The notes under the pieces are model-generated. The model did no database searches. It was not told the DNA's origin and saw only the letters and a program-made list of their open reading frames with translations. A stretch of DNA of 39,037 bases from Clostridia bacterium (GTDB taxonomy: Bacteria > Bacillota > Clostridia > Oscillospirales > Acutalibacteraceae), in NCBI GenBank assembly GCA_017434895.1, contig JAFSGB010000007.1:1-39037 (forward strand), given 5' to 3'. Below are positions 24,325-33,373 of this stretch, in pieces (position 1 is the first letter of the stretch; every line of letters begins with the position of its first letter). Both the position numbers and the translations under genes were made by a program.

Positions 24325-25452
24325 ATGGAATTTATAAATTTAAAGGCACAGTATAATGCTCTTAAGCCTATGATTGACAAGATGCTTGAGGAAATTATGA
24401 CTGACGCCAGATTTATCGGTGGCAAAGAGGTGGGCGAGCTTGAAAATAAGCTTGCGCAGTTTGTGGGCAGAAAATACTGTGTTTCTTGCGCTAACGGCAC
24501 AGATGCGTTAATGCTCGCTTTTCTTGCCTACGGTGTAGGGGAGGGGGACGCTGTATTTTGTCCCGATATGACCTTTATTGCTTCTATCGAGCCGGCCTGT
24601 ATGTTGGGCGCCACCCCTATTTTTTGCGATATTGACCGCGAAACCTACAATATCGACCCCGTTTGCCTTGAAAATGCGATTGAAAAAACCATTGCCGAGG
24701 GCAAGCTTAACCCTAAAGCGGTTGTTATGGTGGACTTTTTGGGCAACCCCGCCGATGTGGAGGAAATTACCCGAATTTGTAGTAAATACGGTCTCGTTTT
24801 AATTGAGGATGCGGCTCAAGGCATAGGCGCTGTGTATAAGGGTAAAAGGTGCGGAAGCTTCGGTGATATTTCAACTACCAGCTTTTTCCCCTCAAAGCCT
24901 CTTGGCTGTTATGGTGACGGCGGCGCCGTTTTTACCGACAGTGAGGAAATAGCCAAGCTTTTAAGTTCCCTTAAAACCCACGGTAAGGGAAGCAGTAAGT
25001 ACGATAATGTAAGAATTGGTATGAATTCCCGTTTAGATACTGTTCAAGCGGGTGTTCTGCTTGCTAAAATGACGGTGCTTGAAAAAGAAATGGACAAGCG
25101 TCAAATAATAGCGCAAAGATACAACGAGGCTTTAAAGGATGTTTTGGAAGTTCCTAAAATTGAAGAAAACTGCAAAAGTGCTTATGCGCAGTATGTCCTT
25201 TTAGCTGAAAGCTGTGAACAACGGGATGGTATTATAAAGGCGCTCAAAAATAATGATATTCCGTCACTTATATATTACCCCAAGGAAATGCACAAAATGG
25301 ATGTGTTTGAAGCTTACAATAATGAAAACTTCCCCAATGCCACAAAATATGCCCAGTGTAACTTTGGGATACCATTTTCACCATACCTTACCGATAAGGA
25401 GCAGGAAAAGGTAATAGAAACAATATTAAATTACTTCCAAAAAGAGGGTTAA
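24325..25452 (+). CDS. DegT/DnrJ/EryC1/StrS-family sugar aminotransferase
   Basis: A PLP-dependent enzyme of 375 residues that transaminates a keto sugar nucleotide. Family features are CANGTDAL (PLP phosphate site, about 56), EDAAQGIGAVYKGK (PLP-contacting Asp) and SFFPSKPLGCYGDGG, whose Lys (about 190) forms the Schiff base. It lies directly before a Gfo/Idh oxidoreductase (4-base gap), a pairing seen in 3-amino-sugar pathways (Wlb/Wbp type). The product would be an amino sugar which the NeuD-type enzyme at 15244 could acetylate. Confidence 0.93.
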   Translation: MEFINLKAQYNALKPMIDKMLEEIMTDARFIGGKEVGELENKLAQFVGRKYCVSCANGTDALMLAFLAYGVGEGDAVFCPDMTFIASIEPACMLGATPIFCDIDRETYNIDPVCLENAIEKTIAEGKLNPKAVVMVDFLGNPADVEEITRICSKYGLVLIEDAAQGIGAVYKGKRCGSFGDISTTSFFPSKPLGCYGDGGAVFTDSEEIAKLLSSLKTHGKGSSKYDNVRIGMNSRLDTVQAGVLLAKMTVLEKEMDKRQIIAQRYNEALKDVLEVPKIEENCKSAYAQYVLLAESCEQRDGIIKALKNNDIPSLIYYPKEMHKMDVFEAYNNENFPNATKYAQCNFGIPFSPYLTDKEQEKVIETILNYFQKEG

Positions 25453-25456
25453 ACAA

Positions 25457-26536
25457 ATGAAATATGCACTTATAGGCTGCGGCAGAATTTCTACAAATCA
25501 TATAACAGCTGCTAAAAATAACGGCTTAGAGTTAGTGGCGGTTTGCGATATCGTACCCGAGAATATGGAGAAGCTTTTGGCAAAGCATTCCCTTGAAAAT
25601 AACACCGAAATTAAAAGATACACCGATTATAAGCAGATGGTAAGAGATAACGATTTGGAGCTTGTGAGTATTGCTACCGAAAGCGGTGTTCACGCTGAAA
25701 TCGCCCTTTACTGCATAAAGAACAGGATCAATTTGATTATTGAAAAGCCTATTGCTATGAGCATTAAGGATGCTAATTTAATTATTGAAAAGGCAAAGGA
25801 ATACGGTGTTAAGGTGTCTGCTTGCCACCAAAACCGATTTAATATTGCCGTTCAGGAGACAAGAAAGGCTTTGGAGGCTGACCGCTTTGGAGTTTTGTCC
25901 CACGGGACAATTCACGTTAGATGGAACCGCAATAGGGATTACTACGACCAAGCGCCTTGGCGTGGCAAGTGGGCATCAGACGGCGGTGCGCTTATGAACC
26001 AGTGCATACACGGAATAGATTTACTTCGTTGGATGTTAGGTGACGAGGTTGAGGAGGTTTACGGAGTAACCGCCCAGCAGTTCCACGATTATTTAGAAGC
26101 AGAGGATTTAGGCACCGCAATCCTAAAGTTTAAAAACGGCGCTATTGGTACGGTTGAGGGAACTGTTAATGTGTATCCCAAAAATTTGGAGGAAACCCTT
26201 TACATTTTCGGCGAGACAGGAACCGTAAAGCTTGGCGGAAAGTCGACAAATAACATTGATGTTTGGCAGTTCGCCGACGAGGACACTGCCGACGGCGAAA
26301 GGCAAGGACTTAAAGAAGCAACAAGCAATGTTTACGGCAACGGCCACACAAGTCTTTTTGCCGATGTGATTGATGCTATTAAAACCGACCGTGAGCCTTA
26401 TGTTAATGCGGTTGCCGGCAGAAATGCGGTGGAGACGGTTTTAGCAATCTACAAGAGTCAAAAAACCGGCAAACCCGTTAAGTTACCATTAAAAGATTTT
26501 GCGTCTATTGATATGATGGGTGAGTTTGATAAATAG
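25457..26536 (+). CDS. Gfo/Idh/MocA-family oxidoreductase, WlbA/WbpB-like
   Basis: A 359-residue NAD-dependent sugar dehydrogenase. The N-terminal Rossmann motif is IGCGRISTNHI. The EKP signature lies at NLIIEKPIAM, and ACHQNRFN follows. The substrate domain has HVRWNRNRDYYDQAPWRGKWASDGGALMNQCIHGIDLLRW, which closely recalls WlbA/WbpB enzymes that oxidise C3 of UDP-N-acetylglucosaminuronate. With the aminotransferase next to it, this would install a 3-amino group. Substrate identity is inferred from resemblance, and a dedicated UDP-GlcNAc 6-dehydrogenase is not seen in the window. Confidence 0.9.
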   Translation: MKYALIGCGRISTNHITAAKNNGLELVAVCDIVPENMEKLLAKHSLENNTEIKRYTDYKQMVRDNDLELVSIATESGVHAEIALYCIKNRINLIIEKPIAMSIKDANLIIEKAKEYGVKVSACHQNRFNIAVQETRKALEADRFGVLSHGTIHVRWNRNRDYYDQAPWRGKWASDGGALMNQCIHGIDLLRWMLGDEVEEVYGVTAQQFHDYLEAEDLGTAILKFKNGAIGTVEGTVNVYPKNLEETLYIFGETGTVKLGGKSTNNIDVWQFADEDTADGERQGLKEATSNVYGNGHTSLFADVIDAIKTDREPYVNAVAGRNAVETVLAIYKSQKTGKPVKLPLKDFASIDMMGEFDK

Positions 26537-26563
26537 ATTTATCCTAAAATGGGAGGTAGTTTT

Positions 26564-27811
26564 ATGAAAACCTATAAAATTGCAGTAGCAGGAACGGGTT
26601 ATGTTGGTCTTTCCATTGCGGTGTTGCTTTCTCAACATCACAAAGTAACCGCGGTTGACATAGTCCCAGAAAAGGTGGAGCTAATAAACAGGAGAAAGTC
26701 CCCTATTCAAGATGAATATATTGAAAAATATCTTTCTGAAAAGGAGCTTGACCTTACTGCTACTCTTAACGGCGAGTCGGCTTACAGTGACGCCGATTTT
26801 GTGGTTATTGCCGCTCCTACAAATTATGACAGTATAAAAAATTTCTTTGATACCTCAGCAGTTGAAAATGTAATCGAAACGGTGCTCAAGGTTAATCCCA
26901 ATGCAATTATAGTTATAAAATCTACCATTCCCGTAGGCTATACTGCATCGGTCAGAGAAAAGTACAATACTGCAAATATTATTTTTAGCCCCGAATTTTT
27001 GCGGGAGTCAAAGGCGCTTTACGACAATCTTTACCCCTCAAGAATTATTGTGGGCACAGATATGGCAGACCAAAAATTAGTTGAAGCGGCTCATATTTTT
27101 GCCGACCTTTTAAAGGAGGGCGCCGAAAAAGAGGAGATTGATACTCTTTTTATGGGCTTTACCGAGGCGGAGGCAGTAAAGCTTTTTGCCAACACCTACC
27201 TAGCTCTTAGAGTAAGCTATTTTAACGAGCTTGACACCTATGCTGAAATGAAAGGTCTTGACACCAAGGCTATAATTGACGGGGTTTGTCTTGACCCGAG
27301 AATCGGCTCTCATTACAACAATCCGTCTTTTGGATATGGCGGTTACTGTCTTCCTAAGGACACTAAGCAGTTGCTTGCAAACTATGCAGATGTGCCTCAA
27401 AATATGATGTCGGCTATTGTGGAAAGCAACCGAACCCGAAAAGATTTCATTGCCGACAGAGTGTTAAGCCAAGCGGGTTATTATTCCTACGAGGATGCCA
27501 ACACCTACGATATGGCAAGGGAAAAGAATGTTACAATCGGCGTTTACAGACTTACTATGAAGTCAAATTCTGACAATTTCCGTCAAAGCTCCATTCAAGG
27601 GGTTATGAAGCGAATTAAGGCAAAGGGCGCTACGGTTGTAATTTATGAACCCACCCTTAAGAATGGAGAGACCTTTTTCGGCAGTGAAATTGTGAACGAT
27701 TTGGATAAATTTAAAACAATGTGCGACGCTATTATTGCAAATCGGTATGATATTTGTCTTGACGATGTTAGTGATAAGGTTTATACCAGAGATATTTTTA
27801 GGAGAGATTAG
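26564..27811 (+). CDS. ugd: UDP-glucose 6-dehydrogenase
   Basis: A 415-residue enzyme that oxidises UDP-glucose to UDP-glucuronate with NAD. The Rossmann motif [10 protein letters not shown] is followed by [29 protein letters not shown] and the catalytic-Cys region [16 protein letters not shown]. These blocks read very much like streptococcal capsule dehydrogenases (HasB/Cap3A type) from memory. ATG 26564 is chosen because GGGAGG precedes it at seven bases. An ATG at 26549 contains that very site. It supplies an acidic sugar for the polysaccharide, and possibly the acceptor for the TupA-like enzyme. Confidence 0.93.
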   Translation: MKTYKIAVAGTGYVGLSIAVLLSQHHKVTAVDIVPEKVELINRRKSPIQDEYIEKYLSEKELDLTATLNGESAYSDADFVVIAAPTNYDSIKNFFDTSAVENVIETVLKVNPNAIIVIKSTIPVGYTASVREKYNTANIIFSPEFLRESKALYDNLYPSRIIVGTDMADQKLVEAAHIFADLLKEGAEKEEIDTLFMGFTEAEAVKLFANTYLALRVSYFNELDTYAEMKGLDTKAIIDGVCLDPRIGSHYNNPSFGYGGYCLPKDTKQLLANYADVPQNMMSAIVESNRTRKDFIADRVLSQAGYYSYEDANTYDMAREKNVTIGVYRLTMKSNSDNFRQSSIQGVMKRIKAKGATVVIYEPTLKNGETFFGSEIVNDLDKFKTMCDAIIANRYDICLDDVSDKVYTRDIFRRD

Positions 27812-27817
27812 GCTTTT

Positions 27818-28966
27818 GTGGAAAAAAAATTAATGTTAGCGTTAAGCTCGGGGGTCAATGGCACCGCCCTTGATTTAGAGCTGACCCAGAATGATTTAAT
27901 TTCCCTTTTCGAAATTTCAAGTAAGCACGATTTAACCCACCTTGTGGGTTATGCTTTGCAAAAAAACAAGCTTTTACCCGAAACTAAAATTGGCAAAAGC
28001 TTTGAAAACTCTGTTTTTATGGCGGTTTACCGCTACGAGCAGATAAATTATGAGCTAAAAAGAGTGTGCGAGGCTTTAGAAAGAGCTGAAATTCATTTTA
28101 TTCCTCTTAAGGGTTCGGTTTTAAGGGCTTATTATCCCGAGGCTTGGATGAGGACAAGCTGTGATATTGATGTTTTTGTGGAAAAAACGGATTTGGAAAA
28201 GGCTTGCGAGGTTTTCGAAACCGACCTAGGTTTTGATAGGGGCTCTTACAGTTCTCACGACGTTTCCTTTAAAACAAAATCGGGACTCCATATCGAGCTT
28301 CATTTTGATTTGATCGAGGACTACCGCTTCCCGAAAATTAACAGTGTGCTTAAAAATATTTGGGATAATACCCTTTTAAAGGAAGGTACAAGCTTTCATC
28401 ACATAATGACCGATGAAATGTTTTATTTTTACCACATCGCCCATATGGTAAAGCATTTTAAAAACGGCGGGTGCGGGGTAAGAACCTTTTTGGATTTGTG
28501 GATACTGAATAACAGAATTTCCTTTGTTAGGGAAAAACGAGAAAAGCTGTTAAAAGAGGGCGGAGTTTATAAGTTTGCCAAGCTATCCGAAAAAATGTCG
28601 GAGGTTTGGTTCGGCGACGGTGAACACCAAGAGGAAACCCGACTTTTATCGGAATTTATACTTTTCGGAGGCGTTTACGGAAATATTGTCAACAGGGCGG
28701 CTGTAAACGGCGCCGCCGAAGGCAATGCAGGTGTATTTAACTTTAAAAAACTGTGGAAGCCTTACCGCGAGCTTAAATTCTGGTATCCCGCCTTGGAAAA
28801 GTACAAAATTTTATTGCCTTTTTATGAGGTAAGACGGTGGTTTGACATTGCCTTTGGCGGAACAATGGAACGAAAGCTTAAGGAAAAAAGCTTAACTGCC
28901 AATGTAGAGCACGAAAAGGCAGAAAAAACCAAAAAGCTTTACGATGCTTTGAATATAGATAATTAA
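27818..28966 (+). CDS. Nucleotidyltransferase-fold family protein (NTP_transf_5-like)
   Basis: A 382-residue protein with a polymerase-beta-type nucleotidyltransferase core. It has LKGSVLRAYYPEAWMRTSCDIDVFVE (about 93-120) with GS and D-x-D metal ligands, a further HIELHFDLIE, and a helical C-terminal half. Such uncharacterised proteins occur in polysaccharide and some peptide-natural-product loci, and their substrate is unknown. The start is GTG 27818, with AGGAGA about twelve bases upstream. It is the last gene of the locus and is followed by a terminator. Confidence 0.78.
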   Translation: MEKKLMLALSSGVNGTALDLELTQNDLISLFEISSKHDLTHLVGYALQKNKLLPETKIGKSFENSVFMAVYRYEQINYELKRVCEALERAEIHFIPLKGSVLRAYYPEAWMRTSCDIDVFVEKTDLEKACEVFETDLGFDRGSYSSHDVSFKTKSGLHIELHFDLIEDYRFPKINSVLKNIWDNTLLKEGTSFHHIMTDEMFYFYHIAHMVKHFKNGGCGVRTFLDLWILNNRISFVREKREKLLKEGGVYKFAKLSEKMSEVWFGDGEHQEETRLLSEFILFGGVYGNIVNRAAVNGAAEGNAGVFNFKKLWKPYRELKFWYPALEKYKILLPFYEVRRWFDIAFGGTMERKLKEKSLTANVEHEKAEKTKKLYDALNIDN

Positions 28967-28979
28967 AAGATGTTATATT

Positions 28980-29014
28980 GGAGACGCTTCGTAAAGAGGT
29001 TGTCTCCGTTTTTT
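28980..29014 (+). terminator. Terminator of the polysaccharide locus
   Basis: GGAGAC pairs with GTCTCC, and an inner CTT pairs with AAG. A run of six T's follows. The sequence GGAGACGCTTCGTAAAGAG is closely related to the complement of the hairpin at 35584-35617. Confidence 0.82.
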
Positions 29015-29121
29015 ATGTAAAGAAAAAACATTGTATTATATAACGGCAAAACAGAATCATTCGCCGTAAGGGAAACATAAATAGGATGCCTCTTTAAAAA
29101 ATTTTTAAAAAATAAAGGTAT

Positions 29122-29128
29122 TTCGACA
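29122..29128 (-). promoter_or_regulatory. Exact Spo0A box upstream of dgt-dnaG-rpoD
   Basis: TTCGACA on the + strand is the exact complement of the Spo0A target TGTCGAA, and the wider context reads TTTTGTCGAAAT on the minus strand. It lies 36 bases before dgt. No good sigma-A promoter could be found nearby, so how it would act is open. A 7-base match can occur by chance. Confidence 0.4.
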
Positions 29129-29163
29129 AAAAAGACTAATATATTAATTGAGGAGGGTGAAAA

Positions 29164-30162
29164 ATGGCAAGTATAAGAGAAATCACGGAACAAAATGAGC
29201 GACTTATACTGTCGGCGAATGCCTGCTTTTCGGCAGATACTCTCGGCAGGGCAGTACCTGAGGAAAAATGTCCTCTGCGTACTGACTTTCAGCGTGACCG
29301 CGACCGTATTATTCATTGCCGTGCCTTCAGACGCTTAAAGCATAAGACTCAGGTTTTTTTGTCTCCCGAGCTTGACCATTACCGTACCCGCTTGACCCAC
29401 ACACTTGAGGTGTCACAAATTGCCCGCACAGTGGCAAGGGCGCTAAGACTCAACGAGGATTTGACCGAGGCAATATCCTTGGGACATGATTTGGGTCATA
29501 CCCCATTTGGACACGCAGGGGAAAGGGCAATCAACAGTCTTTATGAGGGTGGCTTTACACACTTTGAACAAAGTGTCCGCGTTTGCGAAAGATTGGAAAA
29601 GAACGGCGAGGGTCTTAATCTTACTGCCGAGGTGCTTGACGGTATTAAATGCCACACCAAGGACGAATGGGCAAAAACCTTAGAGGGCAGAATTGTACGC
29701 TTTGCCGACAGAATAGCCTATATAAATCACGATATAGATGATGCAGTCCGCGGAGGAATTATAAGCTACCGTGACATTCCAAAGGAAATTTGCGATAATC
29801 TGGGTAACAGCAAAAGTGCCAGAATTACAAGTCTTGTTAATTCCTTGGTGCAAAACAGCTACAACGATATTTTAATGGATGCCGAAACCGAGAAGTACTA
29901 CGAAATGCTTCACAAGTTTTTGTTCGCGGCGGTTTACAAAAATCCCAAAGCCAAGTCTGAGGAATCCAAGGTTTTAGGTATTATCGAGGGTCTTTACAGA
30001 TACTTTTTGCAAAACCCCGAAAAAATGGGCAGCGAGTTTAAAACTGTTTTGGAAAACGAGGGAAAAGAACGGGCTGTTGTGGATTATATCGCCGGTATGA
30101 CTGACCACTACGCTATGACGGTTTATTCCGATATCTATATCCCAAAATCGTGGGGAATTTAG
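29164..30162 (+). CDS. dgt: dGTP triphosphohydrolase (HD domain)
   Basis: Splits dGTP or other dNTPs into nucleoside and triphosphate, limiting the dNTP pool. The 332-residue protein has FRRLKHKTQVF (about 56-66), RTRLTHTLEVSQIAR (first metal His, about 79) and ISLGHDLGHTPFGHAGE (HD pair and following His, about 109-122). GAGGAGGG precedes the ATG. It heads a dgt-dnaG-rpoD operon, as in other Clostridia, linking nucleotide pool, priming and transcription. Confidence 0.94.
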   Translation: MASIREITEQNERLILSANACFSADTLGRAVPEEKCPLRTDFQRDRDRIIHCRAFRRLKHKTQVFLSPELDHYRTRLTHTLEVSQIARTVARALRLNEDLTEAISLGHDLGHTPFGHAGERAINSLYEGGFTHFEQSVRVCERLEKNGEGLNLTAEVLDGIKCHTKDEWAKTLEGRIVRFADRIAYINHDIDDAVRGGIISYRDIPKEICDNLGNSKSARITSLVNSLVQNSYNDILMDAETEKYYEMLHKFLFAAVYKNPKAKSEESKVLGIIEGLYRYFLQNPEKMGSEFKTVLENEGKERAVVDYIAGMTDHYAMTVYSDIYIPKSWGI

Positions 30163-30194
30163 ATATTAGATTGTATATTTTAGATGTTAGAAGG

Positions 30195-30240
30195 CAGTGT
30201 CGCAAGGCACACCAAAATTACGCATTACGAATTACGAAAA
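30195..30240 (-). repeat. AT-rich repeat with GTGTGCC hairpin, copy 2 (between dgt and dnaG)
   Basis: Read on the minus strand, CGTAATTCGTAATGCGTAATT leads into TTGGTGTGCCTTGCGACAC. This is the same arrangement as 14325-14375 in the opposite orientation. It lies inside an operon, between the dgt stop and the dnaG ribosome binding site. Confidence 0.65.
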
Positions 30241-30253
30241 GGGAGGGTGAAAA

Positions 30254-32026
30254 ATGGCAATACCCGAGGATGTTTTAAATGAAATCAGATACCGTAACGA
30301 TATTGAAACGGTTATTTCTCAATATGTAACGCTAAATCGCAGAGGGAAAAATCTCGTAGGGCTTTGTCCTTTTCACGGAGAAAAGACCCCTTCATTTACG
30401 GTTTACCCCGAAACGTCTTCCTTTTACTGCTTCGGTTGCGGTGTGGGCGGTGATGTTTTTACCTTTACCGGACTTATAGAAAATTTAAATTATATAGAGT
30501 CCGTTAAGCTTTTGGCTGAAAAATCGGGAATCAGCTTACCGGACAACGGTTATGATGATTCAATGCAACGCCTTAAAAACCGCATTTACGATATAAACAG
30601 AGAAACGGGAAGATTTTATCATGAATATTTAATGAGTGACGCCGGTGCTTGGGCAAGAAACTACCTTTTAGGCAGGGGTCTTAGCCTTTCTACTATTAAA
30701 AAGTTTGGTCTCGGTGCCGCACCTGACAGTTGGGATGCACTTATTAATCACCTAAAAGCCAAGGGTTATTCGATTGATGAAATGCTTACCGCCAATGTTA
30801 TCGCCAAAAGCAACCGTGGAAGCTACTATGACCGCTTTAGAAAGCGTGTTATGTTCCCAATTATTAATATTAGGGGAAATGTGGTTGGCTTTAGCGGACG
30901 GGCAATGCCGGGGGAGGACAAGCAGGGCGGAAAGTATGTTAACACCTCGGATACACCGGTTTATAAAAAAAGCATAAATCTTTTTGGTATTAACATTGCC
31001 AAAAACCACTGCGCCGAACGTATGATTTTGGTTGAAGGCAATATGGATGTTATTTCGCTTCACCAAGCGGGCTTCCCCAATACTGTAGCACCTATGGGTA
31101 CCGCCTTTACCGAGGAGCAGGCATCATTGCTTTCCCGCTACACCAAGGAAATAATACTTACAATGGATGCCGACGAGGCGGGTCAAAAGGCGATAAAAAG
31201 AGCCGCAGGCATACTTGAAAAAACGGGGCTTAAGGTAAGGGTTATCAGCATACCCAACGGCAAGGACCCTGACGAATTTATTAAAAAGAATGGTCCAGAC
31301 CGTTTTAGAGCTTTGCTTGACGGTGCGGTTAGTGATATTGAATATAAGCTTTTAATGGCGGCAAAGGGTATTGACCTTGATGCCGACGACGGTAAGCTTA
31401 AATATCTCGCCGCCGCTGCCGAAATTATCGCCGAGCAAAACGATGTTATGATTAGAGATATTTATATCGGCAGACTTTGTGACAAGTACGGAGTTTCCCG
31501 AACCGCCCTTAATACAAAGGTAGAGGAGCTACGGCGAAAATTTGTAAGGGTTAAAGAAAAAAAGGAAATTGCGGACATAATAAGACCAAAGTATAATAAG
31601 GACGATGTTAATCCCGAAAGACGAAATTCCATTAAAGGAACCGCCGCCGAGGAAAGTCTTATTGCGGTTCTCTTGCAACATCCCGATTTCTGTAAGTGGG
31701 CAGTGGAAAAGCTACCGCCCGAAAATATGATAACCTCACTTAATCGCCGAATTTACGAAATAATCGTAAAGGCAGTTGAGGAGGACAGGGCGCTTGATGT
31801 ATCACTTTTTGCTCAAAAGCTTTTGCCGGCAGAATTGGGGCTTTTAGTTTCGCTTCAAAACGGCAATAAGGCGGGTCAAAATCCCAAGCGTGTATTAAAT
31901 GACTGCATAAATGTAATATTGGGTGAAAAACAAAGACTCGAAATGTCCCGAAACACCGACGCTTCTGTTGAGGAATGGGCAAAGGGACTCCAAAACATTA
32001 TAGATAAAAAACAAAAGGGGAATTAA
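30254..32026 (+). CDS. dnaG: DNA primase
   Basis: Makes RNA primers for lagging-strand synthesis. The 590-residue protein has the N-terminal CHC2 zinc site (C38, H41, C59, C62 in CPFHGEKTPSF and FYCFGCGVGG). The RNA polymerase core includes VGFSGRAMP. The Toprim motif is LVEGNMDVISL (about 257) with DADEAG (about 304). A C-terminal helicase-binding part starts near 460. GGGAGGG precedes the ATG and rpoD starts three bases after the stop. Confidence 0.96.
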   Translation: MAIPEDVLNEIRYRNDIETVISQYVTLNRRGKNLVGLCPFHGEKTPSFTVYPETSSFYCFGCGVGGDVFTFTGLIENLNYIESVKLLAEKSGISLPDNGYDDSMQRLKNRIYDINRETGRFYHEYLMSDAGAWARNYLLGRGLSLSTIKKFGLGAAPDSWDALINHLKAKGYSIDEMLTANVIAKSNRGSYYDRFRKRVMFPIINIRGNVVGFSGRAMPGEDKQGGKYVNTSDTPVYKKSINLFGINIAKNHCAERMILVEGNMDVISLHQAGFPNTVAPMGTAFTEEQASLLSRYTKEIILTMDADEAGQKAIKRAAGILEKTGLKVRVISIPNGKDPDEFIKKNGPDRFRALLDGAVSDIEYKLLMAAKGIDLDADDGKLKYLAAAAEIIAEQNDVMIRDIYIGRLCDKYGVSRTALNTKVEELRRKFVRVKEKKEIADIIRPKYNKDDVNPERRNSIKGTAAEESLIAVLLQHPDFCKWAVEKLPPENMITSLNRRIYEIIVKAVEEDRALDVSLFAQKLLPAELGLLVSLQNGNKAGQNPKRVLNDCINVILGEKQRLEMSRNTDASVEEWAKGLQNIIDKKQKGN

Positions 32027-32029
32027 ATT

Positions 32030-33091
32030 ATGAGTGAAAACGATAAAAAGGATATTATAGAGGAAGTAACAGTTCAGCCCGCAGAGACAGAGGAGGAAAA
32101 AGGCGAGAGCATTGACGATATTGAAAATGCACCCGAGGATTTGGACGAGCTTTTTGCAGAGCCTCCCGCTTTGGAGCTTGATTTCGATGAGGAACCTACA
32201 GATGATGAACTAAAGCTCGAGGAAATGGACGTTGATAAGCTGAGCGAGGATATGAGCTTCGAAAATATTTCGCTCGATGACCCCGTTAAGGTTTATCTTC
32301 GTGAAATCGGACGTGTACCTCTCCTTTCTGGTGACGAGGAGGTTGAGCTTGCAATTAAAATTACCGAAGGTGACGAATATGCAAAGAAAAGGCTGACCGA
32401 GGCGAATTTGCGTTTAGTTGTAAGTATTGCTAAAAAATATGTCGGTAGAGGAATGTATTTCCTTGACCTTATTCAAGAGGGTAATGTAGGTCTTATTAAG
32501 GCGGTTGACAAGTTTGACCATACAAAGGGATTTAAGTTTTCTACCTATGCTACATGGTGGATTAGGCAGGCAATTACCCGTGCTATTGCCGACCAAGCGA
32601 GAACTATTCGTATACCGGTTCACATGGTTGAAACCATTAACAGACTTAAGAAAATCCAGAGTCAGCTGCTACACGAAAACGGAATGGATCCCAGTGAGGA
32701 ACTGATTGCTGAAAAAATGGATTTACCTGTTGAGCGTGTTCGCGAAATTATGAGAGTGGCTCAAGAGCCGGTTTCAATGGAAACGCCAATCGGCCCAGAG
32801 GAGGATTCCAAGCTTATGGACTTTATCCGTGACGAGGATGCTCTTTCCCCTGACGAAGCTGCACTTAAGTCCATTACCAATGAGGATATCGACAGTGTGC
32901 TTAAAACTCTTACCCCAAGGGAGGAGGCGGTTATCCGTCTGCGCTTTGGACTAAAGGACGGCAGATGCCATACTCTTGAAGAGGTTGGTATGGAGTTTAA
33001 TGTAACCCGTGAGCGTATCCGTCAGATTGAGGCAAAGGCACTTCGTAAGCTTCGTCACCCTGTTCGTTCCAACAAATTTAAGGATAGATAG
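32030..33091 (+). CDS. rpoD: Primary sigma factor RpoD (SigA)
   Basis: A 353-residue housekeeping sigma factor. Residues 1-80 are strongly acidic and variable. Region 1.2 ([17 protein letters not shown]) follows. Region 2 carries [24 protein letters not shown] and [14 protein letters not shown], the -10-recognition helix. Region 3 is next. Region 4 has [15 protein letters not shown] and the -35-reading helix [20 protein letters not shown]. The many TTGACA/TATAAT promoters in this window fit its expected specificity. Confidence 0.97.
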   Translation: MSENDKKDIIEEVTVQPAETEEEKGESIDDIENAPEDLDELFAEPPALELDFDEEPTDDELKLEEMDVDKLSEDMSFENISLDDPVKVYLREIGRVPLLSGDEEVELAIKITEGDEYAKKRLTEANLRLVVSIAKKYVGRGMYFLDLIQEGNVGLIKAVDKFDHTKGFKFSTYATWWIRQAITRAIADQARTIRIPVHMVETINRLKKIQSQLLHENGMDPSEELIAEKMDLPVERVREIMRVAQEPVSMETPIGPEEDSKLMDFIRDEDALSPDEAALKSITNEDIDSVLKTLTPREEAVIRLRFGLKDGRCHTLEEVGMEFNVTRERIRQIEAKALRKLRHPVRSNKFKDR

Positions 33092-33102
33092 GAATATTTT
33101 AA

Positions 33103-33342
33103 ATGGAAATCACATATAAAACTAAAGGAGTCTGCTCAAGGCAGATTAATATAGAGGTGGAGGACGGCATCGTTAAAAAGGTTAAGTTTGACGGTGGCTG
33201 TAACGGTAACACAAAGGGTATTTCCGTACTGGTTGAGGGAATGCGTGTAGAGGATGTTATTCAAAAATTAAAGGATATAAAGTGCGGATTTAAAAATACC
33301 TCTTGCCCCGCTCAACTTGCCGAGGCATTAAAGGAGCTTTAA
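33103..33342 (+). CDS. TSCPD-domain small protein (TIGR03905-like)
   Basis: A 79-residue protein with the family's four cysteines: TKGVCSRQI, DGGCNGNTKGI, IKCGFKNTSCPAQLAEAL. The TSCPD domain also occurs at the end of B12-dependent ribonucleotide reductases, where it may bind metal. The stand-alone version is common in Clostridia but its role is not known to me. Eleven bases separate it from rpoD, so it is probably co-transcribed. Confidence 0.88.
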   Translation: MEITYKTKGVCSRQINIEVEDGIVKKVKFDGGCNGNTKGISVLVEGMRVEDVIQKLKDIKCGFKNTSCPAQLAEALKEL

Positions 33343-33373
33343 TCGCATATAATTGCTTTAAAGAGGTGAGAAA

